DNA from: Flavobacteriales bacterium
Lineage (GTDB): Bacteria > Bacteroidota > Bacteroidia > Flavobacteriales > Flavobacteriaceae
Assembly (NCBI GenBank): GCA_002747735.1
Contig: PDQE01000061.1
Span: 1-15,889 of the forward strand
DNA length: 15,889 nt
Direction of reading: 5' to 3'
Part shown: in pieces, positions 1-8,246 of the stretch
How the letters are laid out: each line of letters starts with the position of its first letter
How positions within the stretch are numbered: the first letter of the stretch is position 1
Program-made: the position numbers and the translations under genes
Notes under the pieces: generated by a model
Seen by the model: only the letters and a program-made list of their open reading frames with translations
What the model was told of the DNA's origin: nothing
Databases searched by the model: none

Positions 1-926
1 TTTAAAGATTGTTTTTTATTACTACTTATTGAAAGTTTATCGAGATAAGTAATGGCCAAATCTGTGTATTTGCTTACTTCATTTTTTATTATTTTGTCAA
101 TTTTGTACTTGTTAAATAAGCTGATAACTTTTTCTATTTTTTGGTTTTTGGCAGTTTGGTATTGATAGAGTTGAAATAACAGACTTTTGTCTTCAGCATT
201 TGCTATAGATAATGTTTTTAGATATAAAAAAGTTTTTTTGTTACTTAGAATATCACCTCCTTTTTGTTTGCCAAAATCCGTTTTGCCATACACATCTAAA
301 TAATCATCCTGTAACTGGAATGCCAAGCCCAGATTTAATCCAAAATGGTATATATTTTTACAATCGCTGTTATTGGCATTAGCTACAATAGCACCAAATT
401 CCAGAGCTGCACCAATTAAAACAGAAGTTTTTAGCTTAATCATTTTAATATAATCCGCTACGGTTACATCATTTCTGGTTTCAAAATCAAAATCATATTG
501 TTGGCCTTCGCATACCTCTATAGCTGTTTTATTGAGTAAACAGGTCAACTTCTTATAGGTACTATCGTAGTGCTCTAAGTGTTTATGTGCCATTACCAGC
601 ATGGCATCACCTGATAAAATTCCGGTATTTAAATTCCATTTTATATGCACCGGTGGTTTTCCTCTCCTCAGCGGGGCAGCATCCATAATATCATCGTGTA
701 TTAGAGAAAAATTGTGAAACATCTCTACTACAAAAGCTGCCGGTAAAGCCTCTTTTGGTTTGCCGTTAAAAATATCACAAGCCATTAAAGTAAGTACAGG
801 CCGTAATCGTTTTCCGCCCAATTTTAAAATATAATCTATAGGTTCATAAAGATTTTTGGGTTCTTTTATTGAAAAATTATGATTTAGATAATCTAAAAAT
901 AAAGTTTTATAGGTGTTTATTTCCAA
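1..926 (-). CDS. Short-chain polyprenyl diphosphate synthase (FPP/GGPP synthase type), 3' end truncated by window edge
   Basis: This trans-type isoprenyl diphosphate synthase would condense isopentenyl diphosphate with an allylic diphosphate in the cytoplasm, feeding quinone, carotenoid or undecaprenyl synthesis. I translated 308 residues by hand; the frame is still open at base 1, so the C-terminus is missing. From known family length about 15-20 residues are lost. Visible motifs are GGKRLRP (37-43), the first aspartate-rich motif DDIMD (78-82) followed by the conserved RRG (87-89), GQQYDFDFE (141-149), and the second aspartate-rich motif DDYLD (207-211) followed by GK and KGGD. An aromatic residue (F73) lies five positions before the first motif, which has no two-residue insertion. 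That favours a short product such as GGPP or FPP, but the exact chain length is inference. The start must be TTG at 926: an in-frame TAA lies three codons upstream and the next ATG falls inside the catalytic core. It diverges from the tetR gene. Confidence 0.93.
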   Translation of the reverse strand, partial: MEINTYKTLFLDYLNHNFSIKEPKNLYEPIDYILKLGGKRLRPVLTLMACDIFNGKPKEALPAAFVVEMFHNFSLIHDDIMDAAPLRRGKPPVHIKWNLNTGILSGDAMLVMAHKHLEHYDSTYKKLTCLLNKTAIEVCEGQQYDFDFETRNDVTVADYIKMIKLKTSVLIGAALEFGAIVANANNSDCKNIYHFGLNLGLAFQLQDDYLDVYGKTDFGKQKGGDILSNKKTFLYLKTLSIANAEDKSLLFQLYQYQTAKNQKIEKVISLFNKYKIDKIIKNEVSKYTDLAITYLDKLSISSNKKQSL

Positions 927-968
927 GGTAAATTATTTAGAGTGTAAAAATAGTAGAATACCAGTGAA

Positions 969-1028
969 GTGAAAAATAATTGTGAAAAATTTAAAAAACT
1001 TTGGAAACTTGTTTTGTTTATAAAGTTT
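969..1028. promoter_or_regulatory. Possible TetR operator region: direct and inverted repeats in the divergent intergenic gap
   Basis: The 124-bp gap between the divergent synthase and tetR genes contains two exact copies of GTGAAAAAT (969-977 and 982-990), 13 bp apart. It also has a 7-bp inverted repeat, AAACTTT at 996-1002 and AAAGTTT at 1022-1028, that brackets the putative -33 element of tetR. TetR proteins usually bind inverted repeats overlapping their own promoter, so autoregulation, perhaps with control of the divergent gene, is plausible. In DNA this AT-rich such short repeats can arise by chance. Confidence 0.25.
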
Positions 1029-1043
1029 ATTGCTTTAGTTTTG
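1013..1043 (+). promoter_or_regulatory. Bacteroidota-type promoter (-33 TTTG, -7 TAGTTTTG) for the tetR gene
   Basis: TTTG at 1013-1016 is followed after 19 bp by TAGTTTTG at 1036-1043. This fits the known Bacteroidota primary sigma-factor consensus TTG, about 19 bp, TAnnTTTG without mismatch. The implied transcription start is about 1047-1050, directly before the ATG at 1051, which would give an almost leaderless mRNA. I found no comparable promoter before tolC, so this one may drive the whole efflux locus. Confidence 0.45.
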
Positions 1044-1050
1044 CCCTGTT

Positions 1051-1653
1051 ATGAAAGCAAAAATTTTACAAACGGCTACGGATTTATTTCTCAATTACGG
1101 TTTTAAAAGCGTAACTATGGATGATATTGCTGATAATCTGGGCATTTCAAAAAAAACCATATATCAGCATTATAAAAATAAAACAAAATTGGTAGAAGCT
1201 ACCGTAATGAATACGTTTGATTTTATAAATAAAAACATTGATGCCATTTGTGCATTAAACAAAAACCCGATTGAAGAGGCATACGAGATAGAAAATTTTA
1301 TTCAGGCCCATTTAAAAGAAGAAAAAACATCGTCACAGTATCAGTTGAAAAAATACTACCCAAAAATATTTAATACGCTATACAAGATGCAGTTTGAGTC
1401 AATTACTTCTTGTGTTTCTGATAACTTATCCAGAGGTGTGACAATGAATCTATACCGTGCTGATATTGACATAGATTTTATAGCCAAATTGTTTTTTAAT
1501 ACTATGATTTCGTTAAAAAATCAGGAATTATTTCCCTTAAAGCATTATTCCGTAAATACTTTGATGAATAATTATTTAGAATATCATCTTAGGGCAATTT
1601 GCACTCCAAAAGGGATAAGGATATTGTGTAATGTAATAAATAAACAAATGTAG
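1051..1653 (+). CDS. TetR/AcrR-family transcriptional regulator
   Basis: This is a one-component DNA-binding regulator of 200 residues, the usual length for the family. The N-terminal TetR domain (about residues 1-47) shows the classic pattern: ILQTATDLFLNYGFKSVTMDDIA, then the helix-turn-helix with recognition segment ISKKTIYQHYKNK (about 33-45). The remaining 150 residues form a ligand and dimerisation domain that varies within the family, so no ligand can be named. Start at ATG 1051 is supported because the family domain begins at residue 1-2. It stands first in a same-strand run with tolC-like, adaptor and RND genes, 90 bp before the channel gene, and is therefore inferred to repress the pump and itself. 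The ending CTPKGIRIL looks like a normal C-terminus, so the gene appears intact. Confidence 0.93.
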   Translation: MKAKILQTATDLFLNYGFKSVTMDDIADNLGISKKTIYQHYKNKTKLVEATVMNTFDFINKNIDAICALNKNPIEEAYEIENFIQAHLKEEKTSSQYQLKKYYPKIFNTLYKMQFESITSCVSDNLSRGVTMNLYRADIDIDFIAKLFFNTMISLKNQELFPLKHYSVNTLMNNYLEYHLRAICTPKGIRILCNVINKQM

Positions 1654-1672
1654 CACTAATATTAAAAGACAT

Positions 1673-1692
1673 TGATAAAATTGCCTTTATCA
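1673..1692. repeat. Perfect inverted repeat between tetR and the tolC-like gene
   Basis: TGATAAA (1673-1679) and TTTATCA (1686-1692) form a perfect 7-bp inverted repeat with a 6-base centre ATTGCC, 20 bp after the tetR stop. The symmetry would suit a TetR-type operator for the pump genes. Alternatively it is a weak AT-rich hairpin in a tetR-tolC transcript. There is no T-tract directly after it, so a strong intrinsic terminator is unlikely. Confidence 0.3.
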
Positions 1693-1743
1693 GTTCCATC
1701 TGTTTTAAAAGTAATTTTATTTATATAAGAAGAATTTAAAAAC

Positions 1744-3168
1744 ATGAAAGGACAATTTTTTAAAGGATTATTACTTATTATCCTTGCTACCGGTACAATT
1801 TATGCTCAAGATAAATCCCTAACCCTGTCACTACAGGAGGCTATTGATTATGCCTTGGAAAACAATAGAAATGTGCAGAACGCAAAGAAAGACGTAGTTG
1901 TTGCAGAAAAGCAGAGGTGGGAAGTTATTGCTACGGGGCTGCCTCAGATTAATGCGGCAATTGACTATCAATATTGGTTAAAACAACAGGTGTCTCTACT
2001 TCCTGCGGCTGCTTTTGATAACACAAAAAGTGTGGTGGACATAGTTAATAAATATTTTGATGCCACACAAACCAATTTTGATATTAGTACCCCACAAGGA
2101 TTTATCCCCATAAAATTCGGCACAAAACAAAGTATGACTGCTACGGCTACGTTGAGCCAGTTACTTTTCGATGGTTCTTATCTGGTTGGTTTACAATCAG
2201 CTAAGGTCTTTTTGGAGATTTATAAAAACTCAAAAGACAAAACGGATTTAGAAATCCGCAAAGCTGTAATAAATGCTTACGGAAATGTACTTTTAACCGA
2301 AGAAAGCGTAAAGATACTTGAAAAAAACAAGAAAGTTTTAGAAAACAATTTAAATGACACTAGAAAAATTTACGAAAACGGCCTTGAGGAAGAGGAGAGT
2401 GTAGAGCAGTTGCAGATTACCTTATCCAGTATTATTAGTAATTTAAACAATACAAAGCGGTTACAGGCATTGGCTTACAAAATGCTCAATATCACCTTGG
2501 GTACCGGTTTAGAAACCAATACCATTTTAACGGATGATTTAGAATCGCTTACGCAAGAAAATATTACTTTGGATTTATTAAGTACGTCATTATCTTTAAG
2601 CGAAAACATTGATTTTAAAATAGCGGCAAATGAAACCAGATCCAAAGAACTGTTGCTAAAATTAGAGAAAAGCAAAGCCCTGCCTAAGCTTACCGCTTTT
2701 GTTAATGGCGGATATATGGGGAATAGTGGAACCTTTACCTTTCTGGATAAAGATCAGCAATGGTTTGGCTCTTCATTACTGGGCGTAAAGTTAAATATTC
2801 CAATATTTAGTTCAGGAATGCGAAGTGCCGCTACCCAGCGAGCCAGAATTAATTTGGAAAAAGCCAAGAATAACATGACCGAAGTTGAACAACAATTGCA
2901 ACTGCAAGTAGCTACAGCCAGAAGTGACTATCAATTTGCCATAGAGGAATACAGTAATAAAAAGGAAAATTTACAACTGGCCGAAAGGATAGAACAAAAG
3001 AACCAAACAAAATTTTTTGAAGGTGTAGGATCCAGTTTTGAACTCAGGCAGGCTCAAACACAGTTATATACTGCACAACAGGAGTTTTTACGAGCTATGC
3101 TTGCCGTGATTAATAAAAAGGCGGAATTGGAAACAGTGTTGAATACGCCGGTTGTCAAAATTAATTAA
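1744..3168 (+). CDS. TolC-family outer-membrane efflux channel
   Basis: This would be the outer-membrane exit duct of the tripartite pump encoded here. The 474-residue protein starts with a Sec signal peptide (basic KGQFFK, then a hydrophobic stretch), with likely cleavage after TIYA at residue 21. Two outer-membrane-efflux-protein repeats follow, roughly 27-250 and 275-466. The first opens with the typical LSLQEAIDYALENNRNVQ. Long heptad-rich helices, such as the region rich in AE/EQ/QL around 370-450 ending QTQLYTAQQEFLRAMLAVINK, correspond to the coiled-coil tunnel. Length matches bacteroidotal TolC homologues. It lies 90 bp after tetR and 241 bp before the adaptor. Individual substrates cannot be predicted from the channel. 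Confidence 0.93.
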   Translation: MKGQFFKGLLLIILATGTIYAQDKSLTLSLQEAIDYALENNRNVQNAKKDVVVAEKQRWEVIATGLPQINAAIDYQYWLKQQVSLLPAAAFDNTKSVVDIVNKYFDATQTNFDISTPQGFIPIKFGTKQSMTATATLSQLLFDGSYLVGLQSAKVFLEIYKNSKDKTDLEIRKAVINAYGNVLLTEESVKILEKNKKVLENNLNDTRKIYENGLEEEESVEQLQITLSSIISNLNNTKRLQALAYKMLNITLGTGLETNTILTDDLESLTQENITLDLLSTSLSLSENIDFKIAANETRSKELLLKLEKSKALPKLTAFVNGGYMGNSGTFTFLDKDQQWFGSSLLGVKLNIPIFSSGMRSAATQRARINLEKAKNNMTEVEQQLQLQVATARSDYQFAIEEYSNKKENLQLAERIEQKNQTKFFEGVGSSFELRQAQTQLYTAQQEFLRAMLAVINKKAELETVLNTPVVKIN

Positions 3169-3409
3169 ATGGGTTTATTTATGTAAAGAGTTTATAAGTT
3201 TAAAGTAATTGTGAATTTATCCGATGGGGTATTTACTTTTTCAGATGAAAAAAATAAAAACCAATATTATGAGATTGTTCTCCTTAAGATATTTGGCAAA
3301 AAATAAAGCGAGGTTTAAGGAAATTATGCATTAATGAATAAAGTTAATTTTTGTAAAAACATACTAACGATAAACACATAAGCTCAATAATTTAAAATGT
3401 AAAATAAAA
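3169..3409 (+). other. Non-coding gap between channel and adaptor genes; only a doubtful mini-ORF
   Basis: This 241-bp gap is unusually wide for genes expected to form one operon. It contains an open stretch 3187-3306 that, if started at GTG 3211, would encode 31 residues beginning VNLSDGVFTF and ending KIFGKK. I recognise no family, and an open frame this long is not rare by chance. The closest promoter-like site is AATTTTTG at 3346-3353, one mismatch from the -7 consensus and lacking a -33 partner. A separate adaptor promoter is therefore unproven. Confidence 0.3.
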
Positions 3410-4627
3410 ATGAAAAATATAACTTCAATAATGCTTATTGCTTTGGTTCTCATATCGTGTGGTGGGGATAAAAACCAATCTGTGGAGGCCGTGATGGAAA
3501 GTAATAATCTAGAGAAAATAAGAGCGAAAAGAGCAGAATTGGTTACACAACAACAGGAGTTAGATGAGCAATTAAGTCTGTTAGACGAGAAAATTTCTGA
3601 ACTGGATACCGTTAAGCACGTACCACTTATCACCACCATAATTGCAAAACCTGAAGTTTTTAGGCACTTTTTGGAATTACAAGGGAATATAACTACCAAA
3701 AACCTTCTTGTTTTGTATCCGGAGTTTTCGGGGGTATTGTCAAAAATATATGTAAGGGAAGGGCAGTCTGTTGCCAAAGGGCAATTGTTAGCAAAAATAG
3801 ACGATGGCGGTTTGAGTCAGCAAAAAGCCCAAATGGAAATTCAGGCGGCATTAGCCAAAACTACTTTTGAACGCCAGGAACGGCTGTGGAAAGAAAATAT
3901 AGGCAGTGAAATACAATATTTGCAAGCTAAATCTAACTATGAAGCACAGGCAAAAGCAATTAATCAACTGAAACAGCAAATTGCAAAAACAGAAATCAGA
4001 GCCCCTTTTTCCGGAACTATTGATGAGGTAATAACCGAGGAGGGCAGCGTAGTAGGTAGTGGGCAAACTCCGGTGATGCGTATTGTAAACCTAAGAGATA
4101 TGTATGTAGAAACTGAAGTTCCGGAGCGGTATATAAATGATGTTACCAAAAATAAAACCGTAATAATAAATATTCCGGTTTTAGGAAATGATATTAACTC
4201 TAAAGTTAGGCAAACTGCCGATTATATCAATCCGGATAACAGAACCTTTAAAGCAGAAATAGGTGTGCCAAACAATAATAAGGCTATCAAACCTAATTTA
4301 ACAGCAAAATTAAAAATAAACGATTACACTAATGAGGCCGCATTTCTTATTCCACAAAGCGTAATTTCTGAAAATGCCAAAGGAGAACAGTATATTTATA
4401 TTGTAAAGAGTATAGATGAGAATAAAGAAGGTATTGCTGAGAAACGGATAATAGAAACCGGAAAGACACAGGGCAATGTTATTGAGGTAATAACAGGGTT
4501 AAAAATTGGCGAATATGTAATAAATGAAGGAGCCAGAAGTGTAAAAGACGGACAACTGGTAAAGATATTGGAACCGGAACAAAAAAATTTACAAGGTACC
4601 ACATCGCTTAACGATAGCCTTAAATAA
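3410..4627 (+). CDS. RND efflux periplasmic adaptor (membrane-fusion protein, HlyD/AcrA type), lipoprotein
   Basis: This protein would link the RND permease to the TolC-like channel in the periplasm. It has 405 residues and begins with a lipoprotein signal ending LISC, so Cys17 is the predicted lipidated residue. The residues after it (GGDKNQ) show no acidic surface-export signal. Next comes a heptad-like charged segment (about 28-66), then the first half of the barrel-sandwich/lipoyl domain (about 98-131, with VYPEFSGVL-like pattern and VREGQSVAKGQLLAKID). An alpha-helical hairpin follows (about 136-192), then the second lipoyl half with the signature TEIRAPFSGTIDEV (194-207). The beta-barrel and membrane-proximal domains run from about 230 to 390. 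The ATG at 3410 is the only start giving a proper lipoprotein signal. The permease gene follows after 47 bp. Confidence 0.94.
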   Translation: MKNITSIMLIALVLISCGGDKNQSVEAVMESNNLEKIRAKRAELVTQQQELDEQLSLLDEKISELDTVKHVPLITTIIAKPEVFRHFLELQGNITTKNLLVLYPEFSGVLSKIYVREGQSVAKGQLLAKIDDGGLSQQKAQMEIQAALAKTTFERQERLWKENIGSEIQYLQAKSNYEAQAKAINQLKQQIAKTEIRAPFSGTIDEVITEEGSVVGSGQTPVMRIVNLRDMYVETEVPERYINDVTKNKTVIINIPVLGNDINSKVRQTADYINPDNRTFKAEIGVPNNNKAIKPNLTAKLKINDYTNEAAFLIPQSVISENAKGEQYIYIVKSIDENKEGIAEKRIIETGKTQGNVIEVITGLKIGEYVINEGARSVKDGQLVKILEPEQKNLQGTTSLNDSLK

Positions 4628-4674
4628 ATTATGTATAAGAAAGCTGTTAATTTTTAATCATTCAATTTTAGGAA

Positions 4675-7600
4675 ATGTCAAAACAACAAAAAAAAATAGA
4701 TAAAGAATTTTGGTTTTCCTCTTGGGCAATACGCAATAAAACGACTATTTATGTAATGATTTTAATATTCCTGTATTTGGGAATTACGGCTTATTTTGCA
4801 ATGCCCAGGGAAAGTTTTCCTGAAGTGAAAGAAACTAAAATCTATGTGAGTTCTCTGTATCCGGGCAATACAGCCGAAGACATTGAAAAATTAATCACTG
4901 ACCCGCTGGAAGAAAATCTAAAAACGCTAAGTAATGTAGTGGAGATAACTTCTACCTCACAGGAAGATTTTTCCATGGTAGTGGTAGAGTTTGATGAAAA
5001 TATAAGCGTAGAACAGGCCAAGCAAAAAGTAAAAGATGAAATAGATTCCGAAACTTCCGGTGAAGACTGGCCTACTTTTAATGAAGCCAAAGTAGAACCC
5101 AGTGTTTTTGCATTTAGCCTGTCAGAAGAATTTCCTATTCTAAACGTCAGTATTTCAGGAGATTATACAATAGAAAGATTAAAAGAATTTACAGAGATAT
5201 TACAGGATGATATTGAAGATTTATCCGAAATTAAAGAGGCCGATATAAGAGGAGCTCAGGAAAAAGAGGTAGAAGTGGCGGTGGACATCTATAAAATGAT
5301 GGCGGCTAAGGTGAGCTTTAATGATATTTTTAGTGCGATTAATAATGGCAACGTAACTATGTCTGCCGGTAATTTAATTGTTAGCGGCCAACGCAGAACG
5401 GTAAGGATTATTGGTGAGATAGACAAACCTGCCGATTTAAACAATTTTGTTGTAAAATCTCAAAACGACAATCCCATTTACTTAAAAGACGTAGCCAAGG
5501 TGTATTTTAAGGAAAAGGACAGAACTACTTATGCCAGAGATTTTGGTGAACCCGTAGTTATGCTAGATGTAAAAAAACGGGCAGGTAAAAATATGGTAGA
5601 AGCCATTGAGCAAATTAAAGAAATAGTAAAGGATGCCAAAACCAATAAACTGCCTCCTGATTTGGAAATTAACTTTTCTAATGACCAATCCTCTATCACT
5701 ACCGGTATGATAGATGATTTGGTGAATAATATCATTTTTGGTATTATTCTGGTGGTAACCGTTTTAATGTTCTTTTTAGGTTTTAAGAATGCCATTTTTG
5801 TGGGTTTTGCCATACCCATGTCTATGTTTATGTCGCTTATGATACTGAATATGCTGGGTTATACCTTAAACACTATGATATTGTTTGGGTTAATTATGGG
5901 ATTAGGGATGTTGGTGGACAATGGTATTGTGGTTGTAGAAAATGTTTATCGCCTTATGGATGTAAAAGGTATGAGTAGAATGGAGGCCGCAAAAAAAGGT
6001 ATTGGCGAAATAGCATTTCCCATAATTATTTCTACGGCTACTACTGTGGCGGCATTTATTCCACTGGGTTTGTGGCCCGGAATGATGGGTGAATTTATGA
6101 AGTTTTTTCCTATTACCTTGTCGGTGGTACTGGGTTCATCACTCTTTGTAGCTATTTTCTTTAACTCTGTTTTGGTGTCAAGATTTATGACTACCGAAGA
6201 TAGTGAAATGCCGCTAAAACGTATAATTATATTAACTGTAATTATGGTAGTAATCGGTACTTTGGTAATTATATTTGGTGGGGCTTACCGAGGTTTGGGT
6301 ACCCTTATGGTAGTAACTGTAATCATGCTTTGGATATATAGGTTGTTTCTAAAACAATGGTCTGACCGTTTTCAGAAAAATGCACTGGTAAAATTAGAAA
6401 ATTGGTATGAAAATCAAGTAAGATGGGCATTAACAGGCTGGAGGCCATACATTATCAGTATAGCTACTCTTATTATATTAGTCATTACTTTTATCGCATT
6501 TGGGATTTCATTAGGAAATCAACGAACCAAAGTAGAATTTTTTCCGGATAATAAGCCTAACCAGATAATAGTTTATATTGAGTATCCGCAAGGAACGGAT
6601 ATAGAAAAAACGAATACTATAACTAAAGCCATAGAAAAGAAGGTTTTTAATATTCTGGAAGAAGATACATATAAAGACGGAGATTATAATTTTATGGTAG
6701 AAAGTGCGGTTTCGCAAGTGGGAGAGGGTGCAGGTAACCCGATGAATGAGATGGTAGGAAGCACGGAGATGCCGCATAAAGCCAAGATTACGGCTTCCAT
6801 GCGGGAATTTAAGTTCAGAAGGGGTAGAGATAGTGAATTGCTGCGGCAGAAGGTGCAAAAGGCTCTGGTAGGTATTTATCCCGGGGTACTTATCTCTGTT
6901 GAGAAAAATCAGAATGGCCCACCTGCAGGAGCTCCCATAAACATAGAATTGGAAGGCGATGACTATAATGAACTTATTAATACCGCTGAACAAATTAGGG
7001 AGTTTATAAACGGCAGAAATATATCGGGAATTGATGAGCTAAAAATTGATGTAAACAAAGATAAACCCGCTACACGAGTACTGGTAGATAGGGAAAAAGC
7101 CGGAGAGTTGGGAGTAAGTGCGGGGCAGGTAGGACAGCAATTGCGTAATTCCATTTTTGGAGCAAAAGCCGGTATCTATAAAGAAAGTGGTGATGATTTT
7201 GATATCTATGTTAGATTTAATGAAGAAAACCGATATAACACCAGTGCTATTTTTAATCAAAATATTACGTTTAGAGACCCATCTTCGGGGCAGATTAAAG
7301 AAATTCCGGTGTCAACGGTGGCCAGGCACAATAATACATCCGGGTTTAGTGCCATAAAGCACAAACAATTAAAACGGGTAGTAACCATTTATTCAGCTTT
7401 GGCACCCGGGTTTACCGATGCCGGAGCGGTAGTGTCTCAGATACAAAATGAGATGAAAAATTTTAAGGGCTTGCCAAAAGATATCCACATAGATTATACC
7501 GGCCAGATAGAAGAGCAAAACAAGCAAATGACTTTCTTAATGACGGCGTTTTTTACCGGATTAAGCCTTATTTTCTTTATTCTTATTTTTCAGTTTAATT

Positions 7601-8172
7601 CTATTTCCAAACCCGGTATTATTCTTACAGCCGTGTTTTTGAGTTTTATAGGTGTGTTTGGCGGATTGGTAATTACGGGTAAGCCGTTTGTTATTATGAT
7701 GACCATGATGGGAATTATTTCTCTGGCGGGAATTGTGGTAAATAATGGTGTGGTGTTGTTGGATTATGCCCAATTGCTTATTGATAGAAAAATTGTGAAA
7801 CGCCGGTTAGACGAAGGTGAATTTCTCAGTTTAGAAGAAATATTTGAATGTATTGTGCATGCGGGCAAGGCCCGTTTAAGGCCGGTTTTACTCACGGCTA
7901 TTACTACAATATTGGGACTAATACCTTTGGCGATAGGGTTAAATATTAATTTCTTTAGCCTATTTCGTAATTTTGATGCCGAGATTTACATGGGTGGGGA
8001 TAATGTGGTATTTTGGGGGCCACTGGCTTGGGCTGTTATTTACGGACTTGTTATTGCCACCTTTTTAACCTTAATTATGGTGCCTATTTTGTTTTATTTT
8101 ACCAATAAAATTAAATACAAAATTTTTAACAGGCGGGTTAAAAAACAACAACAAATAAATGGAAAGGCTTAG
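4675..8172 (+). CDS. RND-family efflux permease (AcrB-like, enlarged bacteroidotal form)
   Basis: This would be the inner-membrane pump of the tripartite system, using the proton gradient to drive export. The protein has 1165 residues against about 1030-1050 for AcrB. TM1 is at about 23-43, followed by the porter-domain signature PGNTAEDIEKLITDPLEE (63-80). TM4 carries GMLVDNGIVVVEN, where D415 matches the first proton-relay aspartate of AcrB but the second is N416. TM10 carries GIVVNNGVVLLDY, where N1023 replaces the relay lysine. Two added hydrophobic segments lie at about 517-534 and 541-559, between TM6 and TM7, and there is an insertion near 1091-1112 rich in F and G. These changes recur, to my knowledge, in a bacteroidotal RND branch, so they need not mean loss of function. 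Sequence does not support a heavy-metal (CusA) type. Substrate is unknown. The start gives a normal cytoplasmic N-terminus before TM1. Confidence 0.94.
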   Translation: MSKQQKKIDKEFWFSSWAIRNKTTIYVMILIFLYLGITAYFAMPRESFPEVKETKIYVSSLYPGNTAEDIEKLITDPLEENLKTLSNVVEITSTSQEDFSMVVVEFDENISVEQAKQKVKDEIDSETSGEDWPTFNEAKVEPSVFAFSLSEEFPILNVSISGDYTIERLKEFTEILQDDIEDLSEIKEADIRGAQEKEVEVAVDIYKMMAAKVSFNDIFSAINNGNVTMSAGNLIVSGQRRTVRIIGEIDKPADLNNFVVKSQNDNPIYLKDVAKVYFKEKDRTTYARDFGEPVVMLDVKKRAGKNMVEAIEQIKEIVKDAKTNKLPPDLEINFSNDQSSITTGMIDDLVNNIIFGIILVVTVLMFFLGFKNAIFVGFAIPMSMFMSLMILNMLGYTLNTMILFGLIMGLGMLVDNGIVVVENVYRLMDVKGMSRMEAAKKGIGEIAFPIIISTATTVAAFIPLGLWPGMMGEFMKFFPITLSVVLGSSLFVAIFFNSVLVSRFMTTEDSEMPLKRIIILTVIMVVIGTLVIIFGGAYRGLGTLMVVTVIMLWIYRLFLKQWSDRFQKNALVKLENWYENQVRWALTGWRPYIISIATLIILVITFIAFGISLGNQRTKVEFFPDNKPNQIIVYIEYPQGTDIEKTNTITKAIEKKVFNILEEDTYKDGDYNFMVESAVSQVGEGAGNPMNEMVGSTEMPHKAKITASMREFKFRRGRDSELLRQKVQKALVGIYPGVLISVEKNQNGPPAGAPINIELEGDDYNELINTAEQIREFINGRNISGIDELKIDVNKDKPATRVLVDREKAGELGVSAGQVGQQLRNSIFGAKAGIYKESGDDFDIYVRFNEENRYNTSAIFNQNITFRDPSSGQIKEIPVSTVARHNNTSGFSAIKHKQLKRVVTIYSALAPGFTDAGAVVSQIQNEMKNFKGLPKDIHIDYTGQIEEQNKQMTFLMTAFFTGLSLIFFILIFQFNSISKPGIILTAVFLSFIGVFGGLVITGKPFVIMMTMMGIISLAGIVVNNGVVLLDYAQLLIDRKIVKRRLDEGEFLSLEEIFECIVHAGKARLRPVLLTAITTILGLIPLAIGLNINFFSLFRNFDAEIYMGGDNVVFWGPLAWAVIYGLVIATFLTLIMVPILFYFTNKIKYKIFNRRVKKQQQINGKA

Positions 8173-8246
8173 GGCGGCATTGAGTCACCAAGTTATAAAC
8201 CTGAATTCGGTTAATCTTGTTAATTTAGTAGCCAATTAGGAACTGG

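Noticed and set aside
3364..3777. 137-residue ORF on the minus strand opposite the adaptor gene
   Set aside because: It is antisense to the well-supported adaptor lipoprotein and rich in Ser, Cys and Phe, as antisense shadows often are. It shows no domain.
6511..6993. 160-residue minus-strand ORF inside the RND permease
   Set aside because: It is fully antisense to the conserved porter domain, shows no recognisable motif, and has no context for a separate gene.
7561..7773. 70-residue minus-strand ORF rich in Asn, His and Lys opposite permease TM segments
   Set aside because: Its composition is simply the complement of hydrophobic codons, so it is a shadow frame.
4675..8172. Heavy-metal (CusA/CzcA) efflux assignment for the RND locus
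   Set aside because: I saw no metal-binding Met/His pattern in the permease or adaptor, and the regulator is TetR-type rather than a metal sensor or two-component system.
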